DNA from: Mesoplasma seiffertii ATCC 49495
Lineage (GTDB): Bacteria > Bacillota_I > Bacilli_A > Mycoplasmatales > Mycoplasmataceae
Assembly (NCBI RefSeq): GCF_000518725.1
Contig: NZ_KI912485.1
Span: 65,866-129,865 of the forward strand
Reading direction: 5' to 3'
DNA length: 64,000 bases
Shown here: positions 11,027-22,847 of the stretch, one piece after another
Layout of the letters: each line of letters opens with the position of its first letter
How positions within the stretch are numbered: position 1 is the stretch's first letter
Program-made: the position numbers and the translations under genes
Notes under the pieces: generated by a model
What the model was told of the DNA's origin: nothing
The model's database searches: none
What the model saw: only the letters and a program-made list of their open reading frames with translations

Positions 11027-11911
11027 ATGGATAACTCATTACAAGAATTTGATATAACTAGTAATCAACAACCAAATCCCTCACTTGCTCGCTCAAATAG
11101 TCTTAGAGGTCGTTACAAACAAAATGAGCATGTCAGAGAATTGACACCTAACTTTACCAAAAAAGAATTAGATGCTGTCGAAATCCCTAATGAAATTGCT
11201 AAAGAAATTCGTTTAGAAAAGTATCGTATTTTTGGGATTAATATAATGGGATTAGTATGTTCTCTTGTTGCAGCTTTTTTTATTACCTTATCAATGACTC
11301 AAAAAGATGGCACAAACTTTTTAAACATTGCTGATGAATATATTCCATCACCAGTGGGAATGTTCTTTTTATTAGGTTTTGGAGTCTTTTGTTTAATGAT
11401 TGCTTTTGTTGACTACCGTCACATTATTTTAGATGTTAAGCGTTATAAAACTGACATTCTTATGGGGAAAGAAAAAATCCCTCACTTCTTAATTAGAAAT
11501 TATAAGTCATTGGTAACAAGACCATATTATGTAAATTGAATTGCTTTTTCAGTATATTTTTTTGGAGGAATTATTATTGGAATAATGTATGCAATTAAAG
11601 CAGCTACAAAAAATAATCAGAAACCTTTAGAAATGAATACTGAAATTATTATTATGATTTGTTTATTAGTAATAACTTTAATCATTCAAGCCTTGTCTTT
11701 AGTATTTACCCGTTTAAGAAAAGGAAATATTGATGTTTATTATGGATATGATATCGTACCTTTTGAAGAAACTAAAGAATTGCGAAAACGTGCTAATCGT
11801 ACATGCTTAATTATTTTCTTTGGATTTCTAGCAGTAATCTTGTGCTTTGTAATAATTCCGATGATGATTATTCGAAAACGATCAGGGAAAAAAATCGTGC
11901 CATTTATTTAA
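11027..11911 (+). CDS. Four-helix membrane protein, possibly MSC_0882 family
   Basis: 294 aa. The ribosome site AAAGGAGA lies 7 nt upstream of the ATG. Residues 1-70 are polar, with an Arg/Asn-rich stretch (SLRGRYKQNE). Four hydrophobic segments follow at ~72-92, ~110-130, ~170-190 and ~205-225, with a fifth near 260-285 before a basic C-terminus. TGA at 11537 is Trp. No catalytic motif is visible. Size and layout resemble a mollicute membrane family named after M. mycoides MSC_0882; I hold that loosely. It is co-transcribed with the preceding small membrane protein and closed by a strong terminator. Confidence 0.75.
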
Positions 11912-11916
11912 GAAAA

Positions 11917-11941
11917 GCAGCTTTATTAAGCTGCTTTTTTA
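11917..11941 (+). terminator. Intrinsic terminator before the clpB control region
   Basis: A perfect 7-bp stem, GCAGCTT/AAGCTGC, with a TATT loop and a run of T (11935-11940). Its end abuts the CIRCE element of clpB. Confidence 0.9.
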
Positions 11942-11942
11942 A

Positions 11943-11969
11943 TTAGCACTCTACCCTTGACTTTGCTAA
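11943..11969 (+). promoter_or_regulatory. CIRCE operator (HrcA site) of clpB, right arm degenerate
   Basis: TTAGCACTC, a 9-nt spacer, then CTTTGCTAA. The left arm is an exact match to the CIRCE consensus (TTAGCACTC-N9-GAGTGCTAA); the right arm keeps 6 of 9 bases. The deviating bases overlap the -35 box TTGACT (11957-11962), which suggests that promoter sequence constrains the operator. HrcA is encoded 2.3 kb downstream. Confidence 0.9.
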
Positions 11970-11985
11970 TTATTAAAGTTAAAAT
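11957..11985 (+). promoter_or_regulatory. Sigma-A promoter of clpB
   Basis: TTGACT (11957-11962), exactly 17 nt, then TAAAAT (11980-11985). The -35 box lies inside the CIRCE operator, so bound HrcA would block RNA polymerase directly. This is one of the few promoters in the window with both boxes recognisable. Confidence 0.75.
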
Positions 11986-12027
11986 ATTTAAGAATCATAA
12001 AAGATTCAAATTAATGGAGGTATTATT

Positions 12028-14172
12028 ATGGAATTTCAAGAAAAAGGAAAAGAAGTAGACGCATTAAAAAAATATACTCGAGATTTAACTAAAGATGCTC
12101 GAGATGGAAAGATTGATCCAATTATTGGAAGAGATGAAGAAATTTTACGAGTTATTCGTATTTTATCTCGAAAAACTAAAAACAATCCTGTTCTAATTGG
12201 AGAACCTGGAGTTGGTAAAACAGCCGTAATTGAAGGACTAGCTCAACGTATTGTTAAAGGTGATGTTCCAGGCATTTTAAAAGATAAAAAAATTCTAGAA
12301 CTTGACATGGGAAGCCTAATGGCTGGAGCTATGTACTTAGGAGATTATGAATCACGTGTTAAAGGCATCGTTAATGAAATTAAGCAGTCAAATGGAGAAA
12401 TAATTTTGTTTATCGATGAACTACATTTAATTGTCGGAGCTGGTAAAACTGGTGGTGGCAGTGGAATGGATGTTTCAAACTTGTTAAAACCTGCTCTAGC
12501 AAGAGGAGAGTTAAAAGCGATTGGAGCAACAACTTTAAATGAATACCGTGAGTATATTGAAAAAGATGCTGCCTTAGAAAGACGTTTTCAAAAAGTTTTG
12601 GTCCAAGAACCAACACCAGAAGAAACAATATCAATTTTGAGAGGATTAAAAGATCGTTTTGAAACTTATCATGGAGTGAGAATTCATGATAATGCGATCG
12701 TAGCGGCTGCACAACTTTCTTCAAGATATATTCCTGATCGTTTTTTACCAGATAAAGCGATTGATTTAGTAGATGAAGCGTCAGCAACAATTAAAACTGA
12801 ATTGGCTTCAGTTCCAACTGAATTAGATCAAATTAATCGAAAAGTCATGCAACTAGAAATTGAAAGCGCCGCTTTATCAAAAGAAAAAGACGATAAATCA
12901 AAAGAGCGTTTAAATGAAGCCCAGACAGAATTGCAAAGTTTAAAAGAACGCCAAGTTATATTAACTGAAGAATGAGAAAAAGAAAAAGCTGAGTTAAATA
13001 AAATCAACTCATACAAATCAACAATTGAAAGCTTACGTAATGATCTTGAAAAAGCTCAAACTGAGGGAAATTATCAACGTGCTGGAGAAATTCAATACTC
13101 ATTGCTACCTGCAGTTGAAAAGCAATTAGCAGATGCAGAAAAAGCTTCAAATAATAAAATGTTAAGTGAGGAAGTTACTGAACAAGATATTGCTAAAATT
13201 GTTGCTCGTTGAACGGGAATTCCAGTTGATAAATTAGTTGAAAGTGAAAAACATCGACTTTTAAAAATGAACAGTATTTTAAGAGAATCAGTAAAAGGTC
13301 AAGATGAAGCTTTAGAAGTAGTTTCTGAAGCAATCTTAAGAAGTCGAAGTGGAATTAAAGATCCCGAAAAACCAATTGGGTCATTTCTATTTTTAGGTCC
13401 GACAGGAGTGGGAAAAACTGAGGTTGCTCGTTCTTTAGCAGACTTAATGTTTAACTCTCCAAAAAGAATGATTAGATTTGATATGAGTGAATATATGGAA
13501 AAACAATCAGTATCTAAATTAATTGGAGCTCCTCCAGGTTATGTTGGATATCAAGAAGGAGGCCGTCTAACTGAAGCTGTTCGTCGAAACCCTTACTCAA
13601 TCATTTTGTTTGATGAAGTCGAAAAAGCACACCCAGATGTCTTCAATGTTTTACTTCAAGTTTTAGATGAAGGACGTATTACGGATTCTTTAGGTAAAAC
13701 AGTTGATTTCAAAAACAGTATTATCATCATGACATCAAATTTAGGTAGTGAATATATGTTAAATGCTACAAAACCAGAAGATATTAATGTTGAGTTAATT
13801 AATAAACAATTACAACAACATTTCCGTCCAGAATTTTTAAACAGAATTGACAATATTGTAATGTTTAACCCATTATCAAAAGAAGTTGTTAATGAAATTA
13901 TTGAAAAACTTTTAAATGAACTTACTGTCCGTTTAGAAAAAGACAAAAGTTATTTAATAACATTTTCTCAAGCTGCTAAAAATAAAATTTTGAATGAAGG
14001 ATTTGATCGTCAATATGGAGCAAGACCTATTAAACGTTTTATTGAGAAAAATGTTGAAACCTTGTTGGCAAAAAACATTATTCAGGGAACACTTGAAGAA
14101 AATAAAAAGTATGTCATTGATGTAAACCAAACAAATGAATTCGTACTTGAAAATTCACTTAAATTAAATTAA
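12028..14172 (+). CDS. clpB: ATP-dependent disaggregase ClpB (no N-terminal domain)
   Basis: 714 aa. A AAA+ hexamer that pulls aggregated proteins apart together with DnaK/DnaJ/GrpE. It starts directly at the first AAA domain: the ~140-residue Clp-N domain of other bacteria is absent, as in other mollicutes. Walker A GEPGVGKT (~residue 58) belongs to AAA-1; a coiled-coil middle domain follows (~280-400, rich in Lys/Glu); Walker A GPTGVGKT (~457) belongs to AAA-2. GAPPGYVGY is the pore loop and [10 protein letters not shown] the second Walker B. GGAGG (12016-12020) precedes the ATG. TGA at 12973 and 13210 is Trp. It is controlled by the CIRCE-overlapped promoter upstream. Confidence 0.96.
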
Positions 14173-14174
14173 AA

Positions 14175-14201
14175 TTAGCAATATAGATTTAAGACTGCTA
14201 A
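14175..14201 (+). promoter_or_regulatory. Degenerate CIRCE-like site between clpB and hrcA
   Basis: TTAGCAATA, a 9-nt spacer, then GACTGCTAA: the 9-9-9 layout of CIRCE with 7 of 9 (left) and 8 of 9 (right) consensus bases. TAAAAT (14199-14204) overlaps the right arm and could be a -10. The site starts 3 nt after the clpB stop and lies 24 nt before the hrcA start codon, as expected for an autoregulatory HrcA site. Confidence 0.65.
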
Positions 14202-14225
14202 AATTATTTAGAAATGGGTGATCAA

Positions 14226-15248
14226 ATGCTAACAGAAAGACAATCCTTAATTTTAAAAGTAATTGTCAAAGAATATATTGATAAAAATCAACCAGTTGGT
14301 TCAAAGCGAATTTTGGAACTTTTAGGAATTAATATTTCATCAGCAACAATTCGAAATGATTCTGCGGTTTTAGAAGAAAAAGGTTATTTGGAAAAACAAC
14401 ATACTTCTTCAGGAAGAATACCATCAACTAATGGTTATCGTTATTATGTTGATTACTTAATGGAACGAACTGAAAATGAAGATTTAAAAGAATACTTAAA
14501 AACAATTTTTCACTCTCGTGGAGTCGGAATTGATAATGTTTTGGATGAAGCTTCAAAGATCATTAGTGAATTGACTAAGATGACAGCAATTGTTTCAAAG
14601 AAAGAAAATCTTAATGACGTAGTTTTGAAGAAAATTGATTTAGTACCGCTATCAAATACGATGGCATCAGTTATTTTTGTTTTATCAAATGGAACTATTC
14701 AAAAAAAAGTTTTTAATTTAGAAAATGTATCGTTAAATGATTTAGCAATTTCAATTAAGTTATTTTCGGATAACTTAATTGAAACTAATATTCAAGACAT
14801 TGAAGCTTTAGCTGAAACGATTAAACCAATACTTGAAGAAAGCGTTAAAAATTATGAATATGTTTTACAATCATTTTTAAAAACTATTTTACAAGGCAAA
14901 GATGAGAAAAAAGAAATTTTTGGGATGAAGTATATGTTAGAAAATCCAGAATTTAATGATACACAAAAGTTAAAAAATATTATTAATTTAATGGATAAGA
15001 TATCGCCATTTGACTGATATGAAGTGACTTATGAAGCAAATCAACAAAAGAATAAAATTAGTACCAAAATTGGATCAGAAATTTCTGAAGATAATGATGA
15101 TGTAGCAATTTTGGGAACAGAATTTATTAGTCAAGACGGGACAACAACTTCACTAACTCTTGTTGGACCAAAGCGTGTTGATTATTCACAGGCCAATCAG
15201 TTAATTCAGGTGCTGATTGATATTATTAATGGAAATGGAGATACATAG
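14226..15248 (+). CDS. hrcA: Heat-inducible transcription repressor HrcA
   Basis: 340 aa. HrcA binds CIRCE DNA as a dimer and represses chaperone genes; it needs GroEL or related chaperones to fold in other bacteria. The N-terminus is a winged helix (residues ~1-75, with QPVGSKRI and SSATIRNDSAVLEEKGYL). The ATG at 14226 was chosen because MLTERQ is the usual N-terminus and GGGTGAT lies just upstream; an in-frame ATG at 14214 would add four residues. TGA at 15015 is Trp. It is transcribed with grpE (1 nt apart). Confidence 0.95.
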
Positions 15249-15249
15249 T

Positions 15250-15825
15250 ATGGCTGAAAAAAATAAAAAGAACAAAGATATTGAGGCAAATTTAACTGAA
15301 GAAAATTTAGTTGATAAAAATTTGGAAGATGATTTACCTAAAGCAGAAGAACCAACGCTAGAAGAATTATTAACAACAAAAGACCTTTTGATTGAAGAAC
15401 TTAAACAACAATTAAGTGAACAAAAATTGCTAAGAGCAGCAGATATTGATAACTTAAATAAGTTTAATAATAAAAGGTTGATTGAAATTCGAAAATATGG
15501 GGCGAGTGATTTAGCTTTAGATATAATTAAACCAATTGATTTATTAAAGAAAGTTCTTGAAAGTTTACAAGGAAACGAAGCATTCAAGAATTACTTAACA
15601 GGATTTGAAATGGTTGTTCGTCAAATGGAACAAGCATTGGAAAATAATGGAATAACATTAATTGAAGTTAAATCAGGAGATCAATTTGATGATCAAATTC
15701 ATAATGCTAATGAAGCAGTTGAAGGAACTGAATTTCCCGAAAATACAATTATTGAAGTCATCAGCAACGGATATAAAATTCATGACCGTGTTTTAGTCCA
15801 TGCACTTGTCAAAGTAGCAAAATAA
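15250..15825 (+). CDS. grpE: Nucleotide exchange factor GrpE
   Basis: 191 aa. It is the ADP-release factor for DnaK. An acidic, low-complexity N-terminus (~1-45) is followed by a long coiled coil (~45-100) and a C-terminal beta domain with the family motif GNEAFKNYLTGFEMVVRQM (~110-130) and NTIIEVISNGYKIHDRVL near the end. The ATG at 15250 (MAEKNK) comes 1 nt after the hrcA stop; upstream in-frame start candidates lie inside hrcA and would add unrelated residues. The GGAG ribosome site is within the end of hrcA. Confidence 0.95.
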   Translation: MAEKNKKNKDIEANLTEENLVDKNLEDDLPKAEEPTLEELLTTKDLLIEELKQQLSEQKLLRAADIDNLNKFNNKRLIEIRKYGASDLALDIIKPIDLLKKVLESLQGNEAFKNYLTGFEMVVRQMEQALENNGITLIEVKSGDQFDDQIHNANEAVEGTEFPENTIIEVISNGYKIHDRVLVHALVKVAK

Positions 15826-15840
15826 AAAGGAAACCTAATC

Positions 15841-16095
15841 ATGGCAAAAAATATTGAAAATGTATATGAAATACAAGATTTAAGTAAGATCGAAATTAGC
15901 GAAATTAACAATTTATTAGATAGTGATAAAACACTCTTACTTGCATTACGTAAAGGTGTTCATGTTGAACAATCTTTAAAAGAAGGTTACTCACAATATT
16001 TGAAAGCAAATGTTGAATTAAAAGAAGCAAAACCTAATTGCGGAACTTGTGGTTGTGGTGAACCTGCAGATATCTTAGTTTATGCTTGAAGATAA
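15841..16095 (+). CDS. Small Cys-cluster protein between grpE and dnaK
   Basis: 84 aa. It sits in the chaperone operon, 15 nt after grpE and 50 nt before dnaK, and has its own AAAGGAAA ribosome site. Residues ~1-60 are charged and probably helical. Near the C-terminus is a tight cysteine cluster, NCGTCGCGEP (~68-77), which could bind a metal or be redox active; the protein ends ...LVYAWR (TGA at 16087 read as Trp). I recognise no family. The co-transcription suggests a stress or chaperone-related role, which is inference. Confidence 0.7.
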
Positions 16096-16103
16096 ACTAG
16101 TAA

Positions 16104-17924
<1,821 letters not shown>

Positions 17925-17929
17925 AAGTT

Positions 17930-17956
17930 AAAAACTAACATTAGTTAGTTTTTAAT
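17930..17956 (+). terminator. Hairpin between dnaK and dnaJ
   Basis: AAAAACTAAC and GTTAGTTTTT form a perfect 10-bp stem around ATTA. The T-run is part of the stem, so it may stop only part of transcription and lower dnaJ relative to dnaK. Confidence 0.65.
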
Positions 17957-17973
17957 TTATAGAAAGGTAATTT

Positions 17974-19074
17974 ATGGCAGATAAAAGAGATTACTATGAA
18001 GTCTTAGGAGTTAGTAAAACTGCTACAGAACAAGAAATAAAGAAGGCCTATCGAACATTAGCCAAGCAATATCATCCAGACGTTAATAAAGCTGAAGATG
18101 CCGAAGAAAAATTTAAAGAAATTAATGAAGCGGCTTCAGTGCTATTAGATGCTGATAAACGCGAAAAATATGATCGTTTTGGTCATGCTGGTGTTGATGG
18201 ACAAGCTGGAAGTGGATTTTCTGGATTTGAAGACTTCTTTGGAGGAGGTTCTTCATTTTTCGGAGATATGTTTGGAGATATGTTTGGTGGTAACCAACAA
18301 CAACGTCGAGGACCTGCACGTGGAGAAGACATTGTTATTGAGCTAACCTTGAACTTTAAAGAGTTAATGTTTGGGGTGAACCGTGAAGTTGCTTTAAACT
18401 TATTAACTAAGTGTCAATTGTGTAATGGAATTGGTGCACCAAATGCTTCAGATATTCATACATGTCAGCGTTGTGGTGGAAATGGAACAATTCTAACTCA
18501 CCAACAAATGGGACCATTTCAATTTCAATCACAGGCAACATGTCCTGAATGTCGAGGAATGGGAAAACGTATTGACAATAAATGCCGTGATTGTAATGGT
18601 CGTGGTAAAACAAAACGTAAACGTTCAATTGATATTCCAGTGCCTCGCGGAATGCGCCCAGGTCAACAAATGATTTTACAAGGATATGGGCATGCTTGTG
18701 AAACTGAAGGACCAAATGGAAACATCTATGTAAACATTAAAGTTGCCCCTTCAAAAACTTTTTCAATACTAGGTAGTTCAGATGTATTGATGAAATATAA
18801 TATTAGTTATTTAGATGCAATTTTGGGAAATCAAATTACAATTGATACTTATGAAGGACAAATTAAAGTTAAAGTTCCTAAAGGAATCAATTCGGGAGAA
18901 AAAATTAAAGTTCCAAATCGTGGACTTTACAAAGATACTAAGCATGAAAAACGTGGAGATCTTGTAATTCAAGTTAATATTGCTGTGCCAAGTTCAGTTT
19001 CTAAAAAAGAAAAAGATTTGTTTGAAAAAATTGAACACTTAACTGATTTTAAAGCTAAAAATATTTTGGATTAA
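17974..19074 (+). CDS. dnaJ: Co-chaperone DnaJ (Hsp40)
   Basis: 366 aa. Stimulates the DnaK ATPase and hands over substrates. The J domain (1-70) has the HPD triplet (YHPDVNK). A Gly/Phe-rich linker follows (~75-115), then four zinc-finger repeats ([32 protein letters not shown]) and the C-terminal substrate domains. It is therefore a type I DnaJ. AGAAAGG lies upstream of the ATG. There is no internal TGA. It is the last gene of the chaperone block. Confidence 0.97.
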   Translation: MADKRDYYEVLGVSKTATEQEIKKAYRTLAKQYHPDVNKAEDAEEKFKEINEAASVLLDADKREKYDRFGHAGVDGQAGSGFSGFEDFFGGGSSFFGDMFGDMFGGNQQQRRGPARGEDIVIELTLNFKELMFGVNREVALNLLTKCQLCNGIGAPNASDIHTCQRCGGNGTILTHQQMGPFQFQSQATCPECRGMGKRIDNKCRDCNGRGKTKRKRSIDIPVPRGMRPGQQMILQGYGHACETEGPNGNIYVNIKVAPSKTFSILGSSDVLMKYNISYLDAILGNQITIDTYEGQIKVKVPKGINSGEKIKVPNRGLYKDTKHEKRGDLVIQVNIAVPSSVSKKEKDLFEKIEHLTDFKAKNILD

Positions 19075-19134
19075 AAATTTAAATGTTAAACTTTAAAAAA
19101 TTAATGTAAAATAAATTTATAAATTTAATAAGAA

Positions 19135-19198
19135 AACTTATATAATCCTGCATAATGGGCAGGAGTCTCTACCTTGCACCGATGTAAGATTATGAGTT
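19135..19198 (+). promoter_or_regulatory. Purine riboswitch aptamer, adenine-type (U at position 74)
   Basis: P1 is AACTTATA/TATGAGTT (one G-U). J1/2 is TAAT. P2 is CCTGC/GCAGG with the 7-nt loop ATAATGG. J2/3 is AGTCTCTACC, close to the purine consensus. P3 is CTTGCA/TGTAAG with a very short loop, CCGA. The base just before the P1 3' strand (the specificity base, xpt numbering 74) is T at 19190, which pairs with adenine in known switches; guanine switches have C. The GG of L2 and CC of L3 needed for the loop-loop contact remain. It precedes a purine permease by 92 nt. Confidence 0.9.
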
Positions 19199-19204
19199 AT
19201 AAAG

Positions 19205-19250
19205 CTAACCAGCTGTGTTTTCATGTAGACCACGGTGGTTAGTTTTTCTT
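19205..19250 (+). terminator. Riboswitch expression-platform terminator
   Basis: CTAACCA (19205-19211) pairs with TGGTTAG (19236-19242), and inside it CTGTG pairs with CACGG past a bulged G; the run TTTTTCTTTTCTTG follows. It begins 7 nt after the aptamer P1, so ligand binding probably controls transcription here. I could not settle whether ligand turns the gene on or off. Confidence 0.8.
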
Positions 19251-19290
19251 TTCTTGTTTTTTTATTATTTTTATACATTGAAAGGGCACT

Positions 19291-20856
19291 ATGAATTTAG
19301 AAAATAAAAAAACACTAAATCAATCAAAAAATGCTGAAGATATTTATCCAGATTTTGGAACTGAAACTTCAGAACAAACAGCAGCTCGTAATGCTAAAAA
19401 CTTTAAGTTTAGCAACAATCGTGGAATTGCTGCGATTGAAAAGTATTTTAAATTTGATACTTTGGGAGCAACCATGAAAAAAGAGCTTTGAGGAGGACTG
19501 GCAACTTTCTTGTCTCTAGTTTATATCTTGTCACTAAATCCAACAATTTTAAGTGGTTCTGAGTCAGTTGTTAATCCTGAAGAAACCATGAGTTACTTTG
19601 GAATCTTCTTGGCAACAGCAATTGCATCAGGAATAGCATCAATTGTAATGGGACTATTTGCTAACGTTCCAATTGCAGTTTCAACAAGTATGGGAATGAA
19701 TGCAATGTTTACTTTTAATATTGCTAATCAAGGAGTTGGTAATCAAGGAATTGGTTATGAAGGAGCACTAATTGTTGTTCTAATCTCATCAATCATCTTT
19801 ACAATTATTTCAATTACCCCACTACGTTCAGTTATTATTAAAGCAATGCCAAAAGGACTAATGATAGCCTTTGCTATTGGAATTGGTTTCTTTATTACTT
19901 ATGTTGGCTTGGCTAATATGGGATGATATCAAAGTAATGGATCAATTCCAATAGCGGCTTTAGCATCATTTAAAACAAACTTTATTCCAATATTATTAGG
20001 AATGGGATGTTTAGGGATTATTCTTACATTACATTTCAAAAAAGTTCCTGGAGCGGTGGCTATTGGAATTTTAGTGATGGCGATTATTGCAGTTATTCTT
20101 GCCAACACTTTACCAAATAGTCATGCACTTGTTAGCGGCGAAGGAGCTTTAGCTAATTCAAATTTCCGTTTAGAAGGAAATGGATGAAGTTACAATTTCA
20201 AAGGTTTTAGCACAAACTTAGAAAATACATGATCGCAGTTTGCCAATGCTAAAATTTGAACTAATCCAATTACTTATGTATCAATTTTTGTATTTGTAAT
20301 TATGAACTTCTTTGATGCTACAGGAACAATTGCGGCAATGAGTAATCAGTTAAACAGATATACTAATCAACATCATGAGATTCCTCATAAAGCATTAGTA
20401 ATCGATTCAGGAGCAACTGTTGTGGGAGCATTATTAGGTACTTCACCAGTTAATTCCTATGTAGAATCAGGAGCAGGAATTCAACAAGGAGCTCGAACTG
20501 GATTAGCCGCAATCTTAAATGGAATTTTATTCTTTGTAGCGATTGCATTATTTCCAATTTTCAAAGCAATTCCAGTTTGTGTTAGTGGGGCTGCTTGTGT
20601 TTATATTGGAATGATGATGATTTCTGAACTGAAAGATGTTGAATGAAAAAAACCAGAGTTCGCACTTTCAACTTTCTTAGTAATTATCTTCATGATTACA
20701 ACATATTCAATTGCTGAAGGTATTGCTATTGGAATTATTTCATATGTCTTTGTTATGGCAGTTACTAAACGCGCTAGAGAAGTTGGTTTGGTAATGTGAA
20801 CATTAGCAGTATTGTTCATCATTTACTGAATTGCATTAGCATTTATGCAGGTTTAG
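19291..20856 (+). CDS. Purine permease, NCS2 family (AzgA-like)
   Basis: 521 aa. An N-terminal polar stretch (~1-65) is followed by about 12-13 membrane helices. The family signatures are visible: STSMGMNAMF (helix 3), FFDATGTIAAMSNQ (helix 8) and TSPVNSYVESGAGIQQGARTG (helix 10). AzgA-type members import adenine, guanine or hypoxanthine with protons. The upstream adenine-type riboswitch fits a base transporter and suggests adenine as a substrate or signal. AAAGGG lies before the ATG. Many TGA codons are Trp. apt, which salvages adenine, is at 62.4 kb in this window. Confidence 0.92.
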
Positions 20857-20888
20857 TCTTGCTATAAAGAGTTATTAAATGATAAAAT

Positions 20889-20918
20889 TAAATTGCTTTA
20901 TAAAAGCAATTTTTTATT
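20889..20918 (+). terminator. Intrinsic terminator after the purine permease
   Basis: AATTGCTTT (20891-20899) pairs with AAAGCAATT (20903-20911) around ATA, followed by a T-run. Confidence 0.85.
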
Positions 20919-20922
20919 TTAA

Positions 20923-22069
<1,147 letters not shown>

Positions 22070-22071
<2 letters not shown>

Positions 22072-22090
22072 TAAAAAAGAGTTTTTTACT
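22070..22090. terminator. AT-rich hairpin at the mnmA stop
   Basis: AGTAAAAAA and TTTTTTACT form a perfect 9-bp stem around GAG; the stem overlaps the mnmA stop codon. The U-run lies within the stem, so it is a weak terminator at best. Confidence 0.5.
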
Positions 22091-22091
22091 T

Positions 22092-22097
22092 TATAAT
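22092..22097 (+). promoter_or_regulatory. -10 element upstream of the coiled-coil membrane protein
   Basis: An exact TATAAT, 38 nt before the start codon at 22135. No -35 is recognisable. Confidence 0.4.
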
Positions 22098-22134
22098 TAA
22101 TAAGAATAAAAGCATTTTAAAAGAGGAGAATTTT

Positions 22135-22752
22135 ATGAATGGAACAACCATTACCTTAATAGTTTTATTAATCGTTGTTATTGCTTTTGTAATCTTTACA
22201 ACAGTTACTGGTAAAAAGGCAAGTAAAAAAGAAAAGGCAAAACGTTATCAAGAAGTTAGAAATAAAATTAAAGAATATATTGCTACTCATGATAATCGTA
22301 AGAATCTAAGAATTGAATTTGAAAAAGTTTTTGCTCGTAAAGGGGCAGAATATAAATATCGTGATGTTTTTGATGTTATTGTTGAACTAGTCGAACCAAA
22401 AACACAAAAAATAATTGAAACAAGAGCTTATGAAATTGAAGGAATTACAACTAAAGTTGATAAAAAAAATTATCGTACTGAATGAGTTGTAAACACGTTA
22501 TTGGAACTTGAAGATGCTAAGCGTCGTATTGCAATCTCAGAAAAAGACATTAAATTAACTAAAGAAGAAAAACATGCTCTAAAAAAAGAAGAAAAACGTC
22601 GTGAAAGAGAATTTGCTGAAAAAGAAAAAGCTGAGTTAAAAGCAGCTAAACAAGCATCTAAAACTGTTGACAAAAATGAGCGTCTTCGTGAGATTGAAAA
22701 AATTAATAAGCAAATGACTGAAAAGTTTGTACCAACAAGAAGAAAAGATTAA
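22135..22752 (+). CDS. Membrane-anchored coiled-coil protein, unknown
   Basis: 205 aa. AGAGGAGA lies 7 nt before the ATG. One N-terminal membrane helix (~residues 6-26) is followed by a basic mixed domain (~30-120) and a long, very charged helix with Lys/Glu/Arg heptads (~122-195), probably a coiled coil. There is no lipobox or cleavage site, so it should stay in the membrane with its bulk in the cytoplasm. TGA at 22483 is Trp. I recognise no family; a scaffold role would be a guess. Confidence 0.75.
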
Positions 22753-22757
22753 TTCAT

Positions 22758-22780
22758 AAGATAGCCTTGCTATCTTTTTT
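22758..22780 (+). terminator. Intrinsic terminator
   Basis: AAGATAGC (22758-22765) and GCTATCTT (22769-22776) form a perfect stem with a CTT loop, then a T-run. Confidence 0.9.
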
Positions 22781-22782
22781 AT

Positions 22783-22813
22783 TTGAGTATCTTTAAAAAA
22801 CATTAGATATAAT
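22783..22813 (+). promoter_or_regulatory. Candidate promoter of the DUF2779-type nuclease gene
   Basis: TTGAGT (22783-22788), a long 19-nt spacer, and an exact TATAAT (22808-22813), 35 nt before the start codon. Confidence 0.45.
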
Positions 22814-22847
22814 AAAAAGAAGGTAGAACTTCGGGATGGTGAAATAA

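Noticed and set aside
12410-12790. Minus-strand open frames opposite clpB, hrcA, dnaK, dnaJ, tig and others
   Set aside because: Leu/Phe/His-rich or Ser-rich translations, no ribosome sites, and they lie opposite strongly conserved genes; shadows of AT-rich coding sequence.
19135-19198. 2'-deoxyguanosine class riboswitch
   Set aside because: The aptamer keeps the U51-equivalent and has U at position 74; the deoxyguanosine class has C at both, so adenine type is more likely.
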